A stretch of DNA of 64,000 bases from Apibacter adventoris (GCF_002964975.1 NZ_PSZM01000045.1:144752-208751), one strand, 5' to 3'. Numbered from the stretch's first letter, positions 45,706 through 55,462 are shown. Program-made: numbers and translations. Notes: a model not told the origin generated them from the letters alone.

Positions 45706-46878
45706 CTAAATAACTTTTTGCAACTGATGTAAAGCCTTTTCTAATAAAGAACGAGGACATCCTATATTCATTCTCATAAATCCGGCACCTTCTTTTCCAA
45801 ACATTTCCCCGTCATTAAGTGCTAAATGTGCTTTATTTATAAAAAGAGAATTCAATTCCTTTTGAGATAGGTGTAATTTACGGCAATCTAACCATAATAA
45901 AAAAGAAGCTTCAGGAATCATAACTTTAATTTGCGGAATATTATTCTGCACGTAATCATTCACATACTTTACATTATCTTCAATATATTTTTTTAATTCT
46001 TTCAACCATTCTTCTCCTTTTTCATAAGCTGTTTGTAATGCTAGATATGCAAAGATAGTTCCATCATTTAGTTCATTGCTTACTAAATATTTATGAAATT
46101 TTTCTCTTATTTTTTCATTTTTAATAATAGAATAAGAAGTTACAATTCCTGCTATATTAAATGTTTTGGAAGGAGCATTAAATGTAATACTATTCTGTTC
46201 CGCTTCTTGAGATACTGAAGCAAAAGGAATATGTTTATTTCCATTTAATACAAGATCAGAATGTATTTCATCAGAAATTACCAATACTTTATTTTTATAA
46301 CAAATTTCTGCTAATTGGGTAAGCTCTTTTTTACTCCATACTCTTCCACCCGGATTATGAGGATTAGATAATATTAAAATTTTACATTTTTTGTTTATTA
46401 TCAGTAGCTTTTCCAAACCAGTAAAATCCATTTTATATCGATCCCCTTCTAGAATTAATGGATTATTTACCACCTCTCTGTTATGTAAATTAGGAATTAT
46501 ACGAAAAGGATGATATACCGGAGGTTGAATAATAATTTGATCTCCTTTTTCGGAAAAAACATCTAAAGCAAAAGCAATTCCTTTGACTATACCCGGTATG
46601 TAGCTGATTTCATTTTTTTCAACATTCCATTGATGGTGTTTTTTCTGCCAATCAATAATAGACTGATAATATTCTTGAGATGCAAAAGGATAACCAAAAA
46701 TACCATGTTGACATCTTTTCACTAAAACATCTATTAATTCCGGAGGAGATTGGAAATCCATATCAGCCACCCATAGCGGAAGTAAATCATCTCTTCCGTA
46801 TCTTTCTTTTAATACTCCATATTTTAAAGAATCCGTATTTTGTCTGTTTATAACCTGATCAAAATTATATTTTTTCAT
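45706..46878 (-). CDS. MalY/PatB-type PLP-dependent C-S lyase
   Basis: This 390-residue cytosolic, fold-type I PLP enzyme contains LPLWVADMDFQSPPELIDVL near 33-52, the MalY/PatB branch signature, ILSNPHNPGGRVWSKKEL, the Asp in VISDEIHSDLVL, and the Schiff-base Lys in FNAPSKTFNIAG. Such enzymes cleave cystathionine or cysteine conjugates, releasing a thiol, pyruvate and ammonia. It is monocistronic and divergent from a Crp/Fnr-type regulator gene, which might control it. Confidence 0.9.
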   Translation of the reverse strand: MKKYNFDQVINRQNTDSLKYGVLKERYGRDDLLPLWVADMDFQSPPELIDVLVKRCQHGIFGYPFASQEYYQSIIDWQKKHHQWNVEKNEISYIPGIVKGIAFALDVFSEKGDQIIIQPPVYHPFRIIPNLHNREVVNNPLILEGDRYKMDFTGLEKLLIINKKCKILILSNPHNPGGRVWSKKELTQLAEICYKNKVLVISDEIHSDLVLNGNKHIPFASVSQEAEQNSITFNAPSKTFNIAGIVTSYSIIKNEKIREKFHKYLVSNELNDGTIFAYLALQTAYEKGEEWLKELKKYIEDNVKYVNDYVQNNIPQIKVMIPEASFLLWLDCRKLHLSQKELNSLFINKAHLALNDGEMFGKEGAGFMRMNIGCPRSLLEKALHQLQKVI

Positions 46879-46989
46879 TCCTTACTAAAGTTTATACAAA
46901 AATATAAGTTTTATTTTAATAAGAGGAAGATTATTCGTTACTTTTGTTATTTATATAATCTATTCAACCTACCCAAATTCTACTAATTT

Positions 46990-47577
46990 ATGGAAATGCA
47001 TCAACATTTATTATATGAAATACAAAAACAAGTGAAACTTTCTGAAAATGATATTAATCTGTGTTATAAGTTATTTGAACCTGTTTATATTTCCAAAAAT
47101 ACAATTCTTGAAAAAGCTAATCATATCCCAAAATACATATATTACCTTATTTCCGGATTTATGCGTTTATTCTATTATGATGAAAATGGTTATGAAGTTA
47201 CTACTCATATAAATTGCCCACATGGTTTTTTTTGTTCTTATATGGAATTTTTAGACCAAAAGTGTTCTCCTGTAAATGTTCATTGTATTACAAATTGTGA
47301 TGTACTTAAAATGAATAGATCTGATTATTCCTTTATGATGGAAAATAGCTCTGCATGGAAAGATTATGCCACTTTCATTTTACAGAAATCTTTAGACTAC
47401 AATGAAAATAGAGCTAAAAATTTTGCCATTTTAACTGCTGAACAAAGATATTTGGATTTAATAAATGCCAATCCTAAGATCATAAATCATGTTCCTCTAC
47501 AATATATTGCTTCCTTTTTGGGGATTAAACCAGAAAGCTTAAGCAGAATTCGAAAAAATCTGCTTGACAAATGTTAA
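46990..47577 (+). CDS. Crp/Fnr family transcriptional regulator
   Basis: The 195-residue protein has an N-terminal cyclic-nucleotide-binding-like beta roll (PVYISKNTILEKANHIPKYIYYLISGFMRLFYYDENGYEVT) and a C-terminal winged helix (VPLQYIASFLGIKPESLSRIRKNLLDK). No N-terminal Cys cluster of the Fnr type is present; the Cys residues are scattered. It lies between the divergent MalY-like lyase gene and, 55 bp downstream, an SDR-type reductase gene, and probably controls one or both. The ligand is unknown. Confidence 0.85.
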   Translation: MEMHQHLLYEIQKQVKLSENDINLCYKLFEPVYISKNTILEKANHIPKYIYYLISGFMRLFYYDENGYEVTTHINCPHGFFCSYMEFLDQKCSPVNVHCITNCDVLKMNRSDYSFMMENSSAWKDYATFILQKSLDYNENRAKNFAILTAEQRYLDLINANPKIINHVPLQYIASFLGIKPESLSRIRKNLLDKC

Positions 47578-47632
47578 GTAGATTTTCCTATAAGTTTCTG
47601 AATTTTGTATTTATAATATAAAGTTTAAAAAT

Positions 47633-48646
47633 ATGACATCAAATGAATTGGTTCTAGTTACCGGCGCAAATGGACATTTAGGTAACAATTTGGTTAGATT
47701 ACTTGTACAAAAAGGATATAAAGTACGTGCATCTGTTCGAAATATACATAATACAAAATCATTTGAAGGCGTAAATTGTGAAGTTATTTATGCAGATATC
47801 ACCGACAAAGATTCTATGATTAAAGCTATGAACGGAGTTAGTATAGTCTTTGCTGTTGCCGCTGTATTTAAATTATGGGCTAAACATCCAAAAGAAGAAA
47901 TTTATGATACCAATATGAAAGGTTGTCGTATACTATTTGAAGCAGCTTCTTTTGCTCAAGTTAAAAGAATTGTATATGTAAGCTCTATTGCTGCATTAAA
48001 TTATTCCTCATTTCCGGTTAATGAAAATTCAGGATATAATACGGACCGTAGAGATATGTATTATAATTCAAAAAACGACAGTGAAAAATTAGCTTTTCAA
48101 TTATCTGAAAAATACAATATTGAATTAGTTACTGTATTGCCCAGTGCAATGATTGGTAGTGTTATAACGGACAAATTAAGCAATTCCAATGAAATACTGA
48201 AAAACTTAATATCTAATAAAATTCCACTGGAAACTCATATATATATTAACTGGATAGATGTTAAAGATGTGGCTCAAGGCTGCTATATGGCTGCTATAAA
48301 AGGACGCAAAGGAGAAAGATATATCCTGGCTAATGAAAAAGGGATGTCTCTTACTACCACTATTGAAATAGCTAATCAGATCCTTCCTGAATTAAAGTTA
48401 AAAAAACCGAAATCAGTTCCTAAATTTATTCTTTATTCTATGGGATATATAATGGGAATTATTGCAAAAATTACTGGAAAAGCCCCTGCTATTACTGAAA
48501 AAGAAGTTTCTATGTTTTATGGTCTAAAACAGGATTTTAATATTTCAAAGGCTAAAAATGAATTAGAATTTTCACCTATTCCATCAGAAAAAGCACTCAA
48601 AAATGCAATTTTATATATGTGGAAAAATAAGGAACATTTTTTGTGA
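47633..48646 (+). CDS. NAD(P)-dependent epimerase/dihydroflavonol-reductase-like protein
   Basis: This 337-residue extended SDR has TGANGHLG at 10-17 for dinucleotide binding, VYVSSIAAL near 117-125 and the catalytic YYNSK (Y-x3-K) after RRDM. The C-terminal part contains a hydrophobic stretch (ILYSMGYIMGIIAKITG). It resembles dihydroflavonol 4-reductase/3-beta-HSD type enzymes that act on small ketones or aldehydes. It probably shares transcription with the Crp/Fnr-type gene just upstream. The physiological substrate is unknown. Confidence 0.85.
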   Translation: MTSNELVLVTGANGHLGNNLVRLLVQKGYKVRASVRNIHNTKSFEGVNCEVIYADITDKDSMIKAMNGVSIVFAVAAVFKLWAKHPKEEIYDTNMKGCRILFEAASFAQVKRIVYVSSIAALNYSSFPVNENSGYNTDRRDMYYNSKNDSEKLAFQLSEKYNIELVTVLPSAMIGSVITDKLSNSNEILKNLISNKIPLETHIYINWIDVKDVAQGCYMAAIKGRKGERYILANEKGMSLTTTIEIANQILPELKLKKPKSVPKFILYSMGYIMGIIAKITGKAPAITEKEVSMFYGLKQDFNISKAKNELEFSPIPSEKALKNAILYMWKNKEHFL

Positions 48647-48691
48647 TTTTTTATAAATAATATATTTGTTGTATTATTTATAAAAAGCCTT

Positions 48692-49108
48692 ATGAAATTA
48701 CGATATATTTTTCTTTTTATTTTTGCAATACTCTCCGGAATACTAATTTTAACTAATCCTGATAAAAAAGCTCATGAAATTTTTTTAAGGAATAAATTCA
48801 TATATTTATTTGACCAAAAAGCAGAAAATGAATTAAATAAAATTCAGAATCCTAATTTAAAATTTATTGGTAATCTCAGTAAACATATACTCCCTACATT
48901 AGAATATAAATGGGCAAATAATTTTATTGAAAAATATACTAAACGTAAAAATTATTTATTATTTTCTACAATTCAGGTTCTATATAAAGATGAATGGCAT
49001 ACTGTTGGAATTGGAATATTAAACGGTATCCATTTGTTTCCAAGTTTAGAGGAAAAAATACAGAAACTGGATGTAAAATCTGAAGCTTTAAAATTTTTAA
49101 CAGAGTAA
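48692..49108 (+). CDS. DUF4359-like secreted or membrane-anchored protein
   Basis: The 138-residue protein has an N-terminal membrane anchor or uncleaved signal (residues 4-23) followed by NPDKKAHEIFLRNKF. It ends with KRKNYLLFSTIQVLYKDEWHTVGIGILNGIHLFPSLEEKI, the pattern of DUF4359 (NP near the anchor and NYL-FS in the body). The domain's function is unknown. It faces the periplasm by prediction. It follows the reductase gene by 46 bp and may be co-transcribed, and converges with the next gene 5 bp away. Confidence 0.7.
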   Translation: MKLRYIFLFIFAILSGILILTNPDKKAHEIFLRNKFIYLFDQKAENELNKIQNPNLKFIGNLSKHILPTLEYKWANNFIEKYTKRKNYLLFSTIQVLYKDEWHTVGIGILNGIHLFPSLEEKIQKLDVKSEALKFLTE

Positions 49109-49113
49109 TAAAT

Positions 49114-49374
49114 TTACTTTTCTTTTTTAAAAAAAGATATTATTAGTAGCAACACTATAGCTCCAATAGTAGACATAGACAATACTCCTATTCTACTTTC
49201 TTTATTAACGGAAATTTGTAATAAACTAAATATCCATCCTCCTAAAACACTACCTATAATTCCTACTAAAAGATTTATAAAACATCCAAATCCTTTTCCT
49301 CTCATTAAAACACCTGCTAAAAAACCTGCAATAATTCCTATTATAACAGACCAAAAGAATGATACCCCACTCAT
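49114..49374 (-). CDS. GlsB/YeaQ/YmgE family small membrane protein
   Basis: The 86-residue protein has three membrane helices and the glycine-rich signature GIIAGFLAGVLMRGKGFGCFINLLVGIIGSVLGGWIF. The family is linked to envelope stress responses in several bacteria; its biochemical role is not known. It lies 48 bp downstream of pnuC on the same strand. Confidence 0.88.
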   Translation of the reverse strand: MSGVSFFWSVIIGIIAGFLAGVLMRGKGFGCFINLLVGIIGSVLGGWIFSLLQISVNKESRIGVLSMSTIGAIVLLLIISFFKKEK

Positions 49375-49422
49375 ATTTTTATAATTTTGATATAAAAATA
49401 TAAAAAAATATCAATATTTATA

Positions 49423-50031
49423 TTAATATTTTTCTTTTTTTATTATTTTTTTCCAATCATTATATCCCAATAGTGCAATAATGAATAAAAATAGAGTAAG
49501 TATCGAATATAGAATTAATCCTTTGTGCAACATTAATGGAATAGCTATAAAATTACTAATATTTAAAAATATCCAGTTTTCTATTTTCCTCTGTGTAAGC
49601 AACCACATTCCAGCCCATGCAAAAGCACTTACCATAGAATCCCAAAGAGGCACATCGGAACTTGTAAAAAAATTAAGGAATATATACAATACACAAATAG
49701 AGAAAATTACTATACATATCGCTACTTTTAATTCTTTATCTGAAGAATAACTGACCTGCAAATGGCTTTTACGTTTTCTAACCCAAATATACCATCCGTA
49801 TATGCTCATAACCAAATAATAAAATTGTAGGATTATCTCTGCAAATAACTTCACATTAAAATATAAGTAAATTGTAATAAGTATGCTTGTTATTCCACAT
49901 GGATATAACCATACTTTATTATATTTTGCATAAATAACTTCAGCAACTCCAAAAAATACTCCTATCATTTCCCATACGGAAATATTTGCCATTTGACTTT
50001 GTATAATCTGTCCCCAATTTTCCAATTCCAT
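49423..50031 (-). CDS. pnuC: PnuC family vitamin (nicotinamide riboside or thiamine) transporter
   Basis: The 202-residue protein has about seven membrane helices. Family features are EMIGVFFGVAEVIYAKYNKVWLYPCGITSILITIYLYF and ILQFYYLVMSIYGWYIWVRKRK, with the conserved WxxW-like motif, and a second half with AFAWAGMWLLTQRKIENWIFLNISNFIAIPL. PnuC proteins carry nicotinamide riboside by facilitated diffusion, and relatives carry thiamine. No thiamine genes or riboswitch are seen here, so the substrate remains open. Confidence 0.88.
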   Translation of the reverse strand: MELENWGQIIQSQMANISVWEMIGVFFGVAEVIYAKYNKVWLYPCGITSILITIYLYFNVKLFAEIILQFYYLVMSIYGWYIWVRKRKSHLQVSYSSDKELKVAICIVIFSICVLYIFLNFFTSSDVPLWDSMVSAFAWAGMWLLTQRKIENWIFLNISNFIAIPLMLHKGLILYSILTLFLFIIALLGYNDWKKIIKKEKY

Positions 50032-50372
50032 CTTATTTTTTTAATAAGAAAAACTTATAATTTAATATTTTTATTTTTCCTTTTTACTTTTAATGTTTAC
50101 AAAACCAAATTCATTAGTTTTTTTTATAGTATTAGAGATAAATTACAAAATATAATTTATAAAATCAGCCATATAATATTACAAAAATATTAATATTTCA
50201 AAAATTATTTTTCATATACCTACAATTCAACTATAATTAACCATATGCTATTTTCATAACCTATGATTTTTCTTCTTGTTTTTAATGAATAGCCTATATA
50301 TTTTATAAATATGATAAATTTTTGTTAAATTTACTTTCTTATTATAATTTATAAACCTTAATAGCTTGAAAT
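50032..50372. other. gene-free AT-rich spacer
   Basis: These 341 bases separate divergent pnuC and phosphatase genes and hold both promoters. I see no strong fold, repeat or additional ORF on either strand that would stand as a gene. Confidence 0.4.
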
Positions 50373-51386
50373 ATGAACGTAAATAAGAGTTTAGAAAAAA
50401 AAAATAATATCAAAGAACCAATTTATCATGTGGCGACAGATGTATATAAAGAAGCCAGAATTATTCGGAATAAATATACCAAACTAGCTTCTTTAGAAAT
50501 AAATACACAGAGCAAATGGTCTTTATTTGCTGGAAATTCTCCAGAAACCATAAATTTAGATACCCCAATAGCGACAGGTAAAGATCATGGTATTTACCCT
50601 TTGTATGTGAGTACAAGCGAAAGAAGTTATTTTAAACTTACTACGGATCATGGAGAAGCCATTCTTTCAGAAACTCAATTGCCAATGGCCGGAGGATATA
50701 ATTTTAGAGATTTAGGAGGAATGCAATCTTCTAATGGAAAACATATAAAATGGGGGAAAATATTCAGAACTGACGATTTATATAATTTAACTCCTGAAGA
50801 TTTACAATATCTTTCCAGTATTCCTATCAATTATGTAATAGATTTCCGCTATAAAGACGAATGTAGTTCAGCTCCTGATAAGTTTCCGAATGGTTTAAAG
50901 AAATGTTATTCTTTAAGTATCAAACCCGGTAATTTGTTAAGTTTACGTAAACAAGAAGGAGTAACTAAAGAAGATATTATTGAGAAAATGATGGACCTTT
51001 ATAGAATTATGGTATCTACTCCTGATTGTATTGCTATATTTAAAGAGTTTTTCAAAATTATGGAAAGAGGCGAAAATCCACTTATTTTTCACTGCTCTGC
51101 TGGAAAAGACCGTACAGGTGTTGCAGCGTCCTTGCTACTATTTTCCCTAGATATTCCTTATAAAACAATTATGGAAGATTATATGTCTTCCAATGAATAT
51201 TTGGATGATAAGTATCTTCCTCTATTTGAAGAAAATCCTATTAATAAATACCTATATACAGTCAGACCTGAATTTTTGGAATCTGCAATTTCTGAAATTA
51301 ATAAAAAATATGGCTGTGTACAATCTTATCTACAAGATGTTTTAGATGTCAAAATAGATAAAATGAAAGAAATATATCTTTTCTAA
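50373..51386 (+). CDS. tyrosine/dual-specificity protein phosphatase
   Basis: The 337-residue protein has no signal peptide. The phosphatase core spans about 105-337. It starts AGGYNFRDLGG (about 106-116), has the conserved YVIDFRYKDE segment, and carries the active-site loop HCSAGKDRTG with nucleophile C241 and R247 (C-x5-R). This is the DSP-like Tyr-phosphatase-3 family, which includes enzymes acting on phosphotyrosine or phosphoinositides. Residues about 20-95 form a separate beta-rich domain (LFAGNSPETI, DHGIYPLYV) placed before the catalytic part. It is monocistronic. The substrate is unknown. Confidence 0.88.
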   Translation: MNVNKSLEKKNNIKEPIYHVATDVYKEARIIRNKYTKLASLEINTQSKWSLFAGNSPETINLDTPIATGKDHGIYPLYVSTSERSYFKLTTDHGEAILSETQLPMAGGYNFRDLGGMQSSNGKHIKWGKIFRTDDLYNLTPEDLQYLSSIPINYVIDFRYKDECSSAPDKFPNGLKKCYSLSIKPGNLLSLRKQEGVTKEDIIEKMMDLYRIMVSTPDCIAIFKEFFKIMERGENPLIFHCSAGKDRTGVAASLLLFSLDIPYKTIMEDYMSSNEYLDDKYLPLFEENPINKYLYTVRPEFLESAISEINKKYGCVQSYLQDVLDVKIDKMKEIYLF

Positions 51387-51398
51387 AAAAGCAATAGT

Positions 51399-51429
51399 AA
51401 AAAAGCTGTTAAATAAAAACAGCTTTTTT
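51399..51429. terminator. bidirectional terminator
   Basis: AAAAAAGCTGTT (51399-51410) pairs with AACAGCTTTTTT (51418-51429) around a 7-base loop, between the convergent phosphatase and P-type ATPase genes. Confidence 0.85.
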
Positions 51430-51452
51430 TTATAGACATTTATCAAAATAAC

Positions 51453-53423
51453 CTAAATTTTCATATTTTGCAACCGTACTGCATTTAAAATTGCTAATAA
51501 TGCAACTCCTACGTCTGCAAAAACAGCTTCCAATAGATTAGCATCTCCAAATAATCCTAAAATCATTACTAAAAGTTTGATACTAAACGCTAAGATAATA
51601 TTTTGCCACACAATTTTTTTTGTAGCTTTACCTATACGTATAGCCAAAGGTACCTTTGCCGTTTTATCATCCTGAATAATTATGTCTGCAACCTCAATTG
51701 TTGCATCGCTTCCTAGACCTCCCATAGCTATACCCACATCACTTAACGCTATTACAGGAGCATCATTAAAACCATCCCCTACAAATGCAACCATGCCTTC
51801 TGTCTGTTTTTTTATTTCTTTCATTTTTATAACCTTATCTTCCGGCAATAAATCTCCAAATGCCTGATCTATACCTATTTCTTTTGCTACTTCCTGAACA
51901 ATGGTATTTTTATCACCACTAAGTACAGTTGTACCTATACCTAATGCATGCAATTGTCCTATGTCTTTTTTAACATCGGGCTTAAGTTGATCCGCTATCT
52001 CTATATATCCGGCAAATTTATTATTAACAGATATTAAAACCAGCGTATTAACTATTTGTTTGATATTTTCGTCATATGATATATGGTAAAGATCTAATAA
52101 TTTAAAGTTACCAACTAATATTTCGTTTCCTTCAATTTTAGCCTTAATTCCTTTTCCTGGAATATCTTCTAAATAAGAAATTTTTGATACATCAGGTTTC
52201 ATTTGTATTTGCTCTCGTATAGCATTTGCTATAGGATGAGTGCTTCCTGACTCTGTTATATTTACCCAATCTAATATTTTATCTTTTTCAAAACCATTTG
52301 CGACATATATATTCTGAACTATAAAATTACCTTGTGTTAAAGTACCTGTTTTATCAAAAACAACTTGTCTGATTTTTACTAAAATATCTAAAAAATATGA
52401 ACCTTTTATTAAAATTCCGTTTCTTGAAGCCAAGCCTACACCTCCAAAATATCCTAATGGGATAGATATAACTAAAGCACAAGGACAAGATATTACTAAA
52501 AATATAAGAGAACGATATAACCAGGTTTGATAATTATAATTTTGTAAAACAAAATAAGGTACAATAAAAACTAAAAGAGCTATAAAAAATACTGCCGGAG
52601 TATATATTTTAGCAAATTTTCGTATAAATAATTCTGTCTTAGCTTTTTGAGAATTAGAATTCTGAATCAAGTTTAGTATTTTAGAAAGCTTACTATCTGA
52701 ATAAGGTGTGGTGACTTTTATTTGAGATATTGTATTGAGATTGATCATTCCTGCTAACACAATGTCTCCTTTTTCTTTAGTCTGAGGGGCACTTTCTCCA
52801 GTTAAGGCAGAAGTATTAAAAGAGGCTGAAGAAGATATTAATTCTCCATCTAAAGCAACTTTTTCACCGGGTTTTAACTGTAAAACTGAACCTACTTGTA
52901 TTTCTTTTGCTTTAAATACTTTTAAGGAGTTGTCATTTTCCAAAACGGTTGCTACATCAGGCCTCTGATCCAAAAGAGAATTAATATTCTTTTTTGCTCG
53001 AGATACTGCCAAATCCTGAAAATTTTCTCCTATTGAATAAAATAACATTACAGCTACGGCTTCCGGATATTCTCCTATATAAAATGCTCCTACAGAAGCA
53101 AGAAACATTAATGAAAATTCATTGAAAAAATCTTTATTTTTAAATTCTTCACACATTTCTTTAAATACCGGATATCCTACAGGAAAATAGGCTATCAGAT
53201 ACCACACAAGTTTTATCCATTTCAAATGAAAAAAACTTACATCAAAATAACCCAGAATTATAGCTGTAATCAACAGAATAAAACTAATAATAGCCGGAAG
53301 AAATAATTTAAGAATATTTGTATTCTCTTCTATTCCTGTGTCTTGTTCATAGTTATGATCCTCCCCATTTTTTTGATTATCATTAGAGCTTGAACAACAT
53401 TCTGAATGATTATGTGTACACAT
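51453..53423 (-). CDS. heavy-metal P1B-type ATPase (ZntA/CadA-like)
   Basis: This 656-residue exporter moves Zn2+, Cd2+ or similar ions out of the cytosol with ATP. It has the membrane metal site CPC in ISCPCALVIS (about 311-314), the phosphorylated Asp in DKTGTLTQG (about 356), TGE in LTGESAPQ, and the hinge GDGFNDAPVIALSDVGIAMG (about 549). The CPC motif and the final membrane helix with VFADVGVALLAILNAVRL fit the P1B-2 (Zn/Cd) subgroup. There is no folded HMA domain. In its place is a short His/Cys-rich N-terminus (MCTHNHSECCSSSNDN). Other genes for metal efflux are not adjacent. Confidence 0.92.
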   Translation of the reverse strand: MCTHNHSECCSSSNDNQKNGEDHNYEQDTGIEENTNILKLFLPAIISFILLITAIILGYFDVSFFHLKWIKLVWYLIAYFPVGYPVFKEMCEEFKNKDFFNEFSLMFLASVGAFYIGEYPEAVAVMLFYSIGENFQDLAVSRAKKNINSLLDQRPDVATVLENDNSLKVFKAKEIQVGSVLQLKPGEKVALDGELISSSASFNTSALTGESAPQTKEKGDIVLAGMINLNTISQIKVTTPYSDSKLSKILNLIQNSNSQKAKTELFIRKFAKIYTPAVFFIALLVFIVPYFVLQNYNYQTWLYRSLIFLVISCPCALVISIPLGYFGGVGLASRNGILIKGSYFLDILVKIRQVVFDKTGTLTQGNFIVQNIYVANGFEKDKILDWVNITESGSTHPIANAIREQIQMKPDVSKISYLEDIPGKGIKAKIEGNEILVGNFKLLDLYHISYDENIKQIVNTLVLISVNNKFAGYIEIADQLKPDVKKDIGQLHALGIGTTVLSGDKNTIVQEVAKEIGIDQAFGDLLPEDKVIKMKEIKKQTEGMVAFVGDGFNDAPVIALSDVGIAMGGLGSDATIEVADIIIQDDKTAKVPLAIRIGKATKKIVWQNIILAFSIKLLVMILGLFGDANLLEAVFADVGVALLAILNAVRLQNMKI

Positions 53424-53500
53424 TATATTAAAATTTAAATTTTGTATATCAAAAATACCCTATGCTAAATGCAACTCAATTGCAAAGTTTACATATTGAC

Positions 53501-53926
53501 TTAATTTCTAAGTAAAGCATTTCTATATTTAACAAAGTAATTATAATTTATAATACTTAAAATAATTGTATCGGGAAATATAAATACATTTCCCAGTAAA
53601 ACTAAAGGTATTCCTTTTAAAGAATTGAACAGAACGTTTAAAATAGTTTGTAATTTGATTTCCTTAATATAATTCAATTCTGAAAATAAGGAGTATAAAC
53701 AAATTCCAAGCATTTCAATACCAAGTGTTGTAAAAAAAGCTAATAATACTAAAATAAATTTGTGTGTGTTTTTATTAATTGAATATTTGAAAATAAATGA
53801 CAAAAATAAAATTGCGGAAATACTCATCTCAAAAATTATCCCTTTGCAGGTCAAAAAGAACAAAATATTTCCTATAATCAAGTTAAAAAAAATGCAATAA
53901 AAAACTATTTTTTTCTTTTTACTCAT
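53501..53926 (-). CDS. small membrane protein of unknown function
   Basis: The 141-residue protein has four hydrophobic helices (about 7-25, 31-47, 56-82 and 100-125) and a lysine-rich N-terminus (MSKKKK). I do not recognise the family. It lies 77 bp upstream of the P1B ATPase gene on the same strand and may be transcribed with it, but there is no metal-binding motif to link the two. Confidence 0.55.
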   Translation of the reverse strand: MSKKKKIVFYCIFFNLIIGNILFFLTCKGIIFEMSISAILFLSFIFKYSINKNTHKFILVLLAFFTTLGIEMLGICLYSLFSELNYIKEIKLQTILNVLFNSLKGIPLVLLGNVFIFPDTIILSIINYNYFVKYRNALLRN

Positions 53927-54003
53927 GTTTTAACTTTAATGATTTTTTCTAAATATATAAAAAAGCAATTGATTAACCACTATATTAAGATGGATTAATT
54001 TAA

Positions 54004-54011
54004 TACATTTG
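54004..54011 (+). promoter_or_regulatory. -7 promoter box (TACATTTG)
   Basis: TACATTTG matches TAnnTTTG, 16 bp before the ATG of the thioesterase gene. No clear -33 box is seen. Confidence 0.45.
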
Positions 54012-54026
54012 CAGAAAATTTTTATA

Positions 54027-54461
54027 ATGAAAAGTGAAGATATACTAATAGAATTAAATACTTTATCCAAAAATACATTAATGGAAACACTAGGTATTGT
54101 ATTTACAGATTTTACCGGTGATACTCTTACGGCAGAAATGGTAGTTGAACCAACTGTACATCAGCCTATGGGATTTCTTCACGGAGGGGCATCTTTAGCG
54201 ATGGCAGAAAGTGTAGGTTCTTTACTTAGCATTACCAGTGTTGATACAAAAAAATATTATGTTTTTGGTACACAGGTAACTGGATATCATATAAAAGCAG
54301 TAAGACACGGTAAAATCCGTGCAGTAGCCAGTTTTATAAATAAAGGGAAAAATACACAGGTGGTAGAAATAAATTTGTATAATGAAACTAGAGATACAAC
54401 GTTTAAAAATGGCTATGCTACAATGACAAATCGTATTGTTGCTAAAAAAGATTTTAAATAA
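54027..54461 (+). CDS. menI: hotdog-fold thioesterase, probable DHNA-CoA hydrolase
   Basis: The protein has 144 residues from the ATG at 54027. An in-frame TTG at 54009 is less likely because it overlaps the -7 box. PaaI/YbgC-type hotdog features are VHQPMGFLHGGASLAMAESVGS, with the catalytic Glu in AMAESVG, and GTQVTGYHIKAVRHG. The gene overlaps the isochorismate synthase gene by one base (TAATG). That link indicates menaquinone synthesis, where this enzyme would release 1,4-dihydroxy-2-naphthoate from its CoA ester. The symbol is an inference from context and fold. Confidence 0.75.
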   Translation: MKSEDILIELNTLSKNTLMETLGIVFTDFTGDTLTAEMVVEPTVHQPMGFLHGGASLAMAESVGSLLSITSVDTKKYYVFGTQVTGYHIKAVRHGKIRAVASFINKGKNTQVVEINLYNETRDTTFKNGYATMTNRIVAKKDFK

Positions 54462-55462
54462 TGATTACGTCTTTTTTTAACAATCTTATTAATTCTGGTT
54501 CCGCTTTTGCCTGTATCAAGTTTCCCGAAGAAAAAAATATATATTTAATTATACAGGATCAAAAGGGAAGTAATTATTACTCGTTTACTTCTTTTGACTC
54601 GTCAAAAAAATATGTATTCCCTTTTTCTCAATTTAATAAAATTTCCGATTTTGAATGGGAAAAACTTACATTCTCCTTGTCTACTAAAAAAAATACCCAG
54701 ACAATTAATGAGAGCAATTACTTGAGGATTTTAGACAAAACCTTATATTTTTTACAAGAAAAAAATGCGGATAAAATAGTAATATCTAGAGAAAAATGGG
54801 TCGATAATTCTAATATAAATCCTATACAATCTTTTTTATTTCTCTGCAAAAAATATCCTAATTCTTTTTGTCATCTCAGTTTTTGGAATTCAGAAGAAGT
54901 TTGGTTAGGAGCTACACCTGAAATTTTAGGATCTTGGAGTAATTCTACTTTCAAAACTATGGCCTTGGCTGGTACTCTCCCCGATAAAGATTCTTTTGTT
55001 TGGGAAAATAAAGAAATGGAAGAACAAAAATATGTAACAGATTATATTTATAATAAATTACAGTATTATTCTTCATCTATTTCTGTAAAAGGTCCTGAAA
55101 CTCTTCACTTAGGACATGTGAAACACTTAATCACTTATTTTTCAATTCCTTTAAATGCCCCACAACTGCTTTCGAAACTCATACATTCTCTACATCCAAC
55201 TCCAGCCGTATGCGGTCTACCTTTAGAAGTAAGCAGGAATTTTATAATTAATGAAGAAAAATATAATCGAGATTTTTATGCCGGTTATATTGGCATAGAA
55301 ACTTCAAGCTCCAAAAATTATTTTGTAAATCTACGATGTGGAAAACTTTACACTAATGGAGCCTTACTTTTTGTAGGAGGTGGAATTACGGCTGAAAGTA
55401 ACCCATTACAGGAATGGAAAGAAACTGAATTAAAAGCAAAATTTATTACTGAGTGTTTATAG
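54461..55462 (+). CDS. menF: isochorismate synthase (chorismate-binding enzyme)
   Basis: This 333-residue enzyme carries out the first step of menaquinone synthesis from chorismate. It is the short Bacteroidota form with SFWNSEEVWLGATPEILGSW, TMALAGTLP, EEQKYVTDYI (an Mg-binding Glu), HPTPAVCGLP and the final YAGYIGIETSSSKNYFVNLRCG ... FVGGGITAESNPLQEWKETELKAKF. These are the chorismate-binding fold motifs, with the Lys/Glu residues of the isochorismate group. Its start overlaps the stop of the thioesterase gene. No menD follows in this window. Confidence 0.88.
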   Translation: MITSFFNNLINSGSAFACIKFPEEKNIYLIIQDQKGSNYYSFTSFDSSKKYVFPFSQFNKISDFEWEKLTFSLSTKKNTQTINESNYLRILDKTLYFLQEKNADKIVISREKWVDNSNINPIQSFLFLCKKYPNSFCHLSFWNSEEVWLGATPEILGSWSNSTFKTMALAGTLPDKDSFVWENKEMEEQKYVTDYIYNKLQYYSSSISVKGPETLHLGHVKHLITYFSIPLNAPQLLSKLIHSLHPTPAVCGLPLEVSRNFIINEEKYNRDFYAGYIGIETSSSKNYFVNLRCGKLYTNGALLFVGGGITAESNPLQEWKETELKAKFITECL

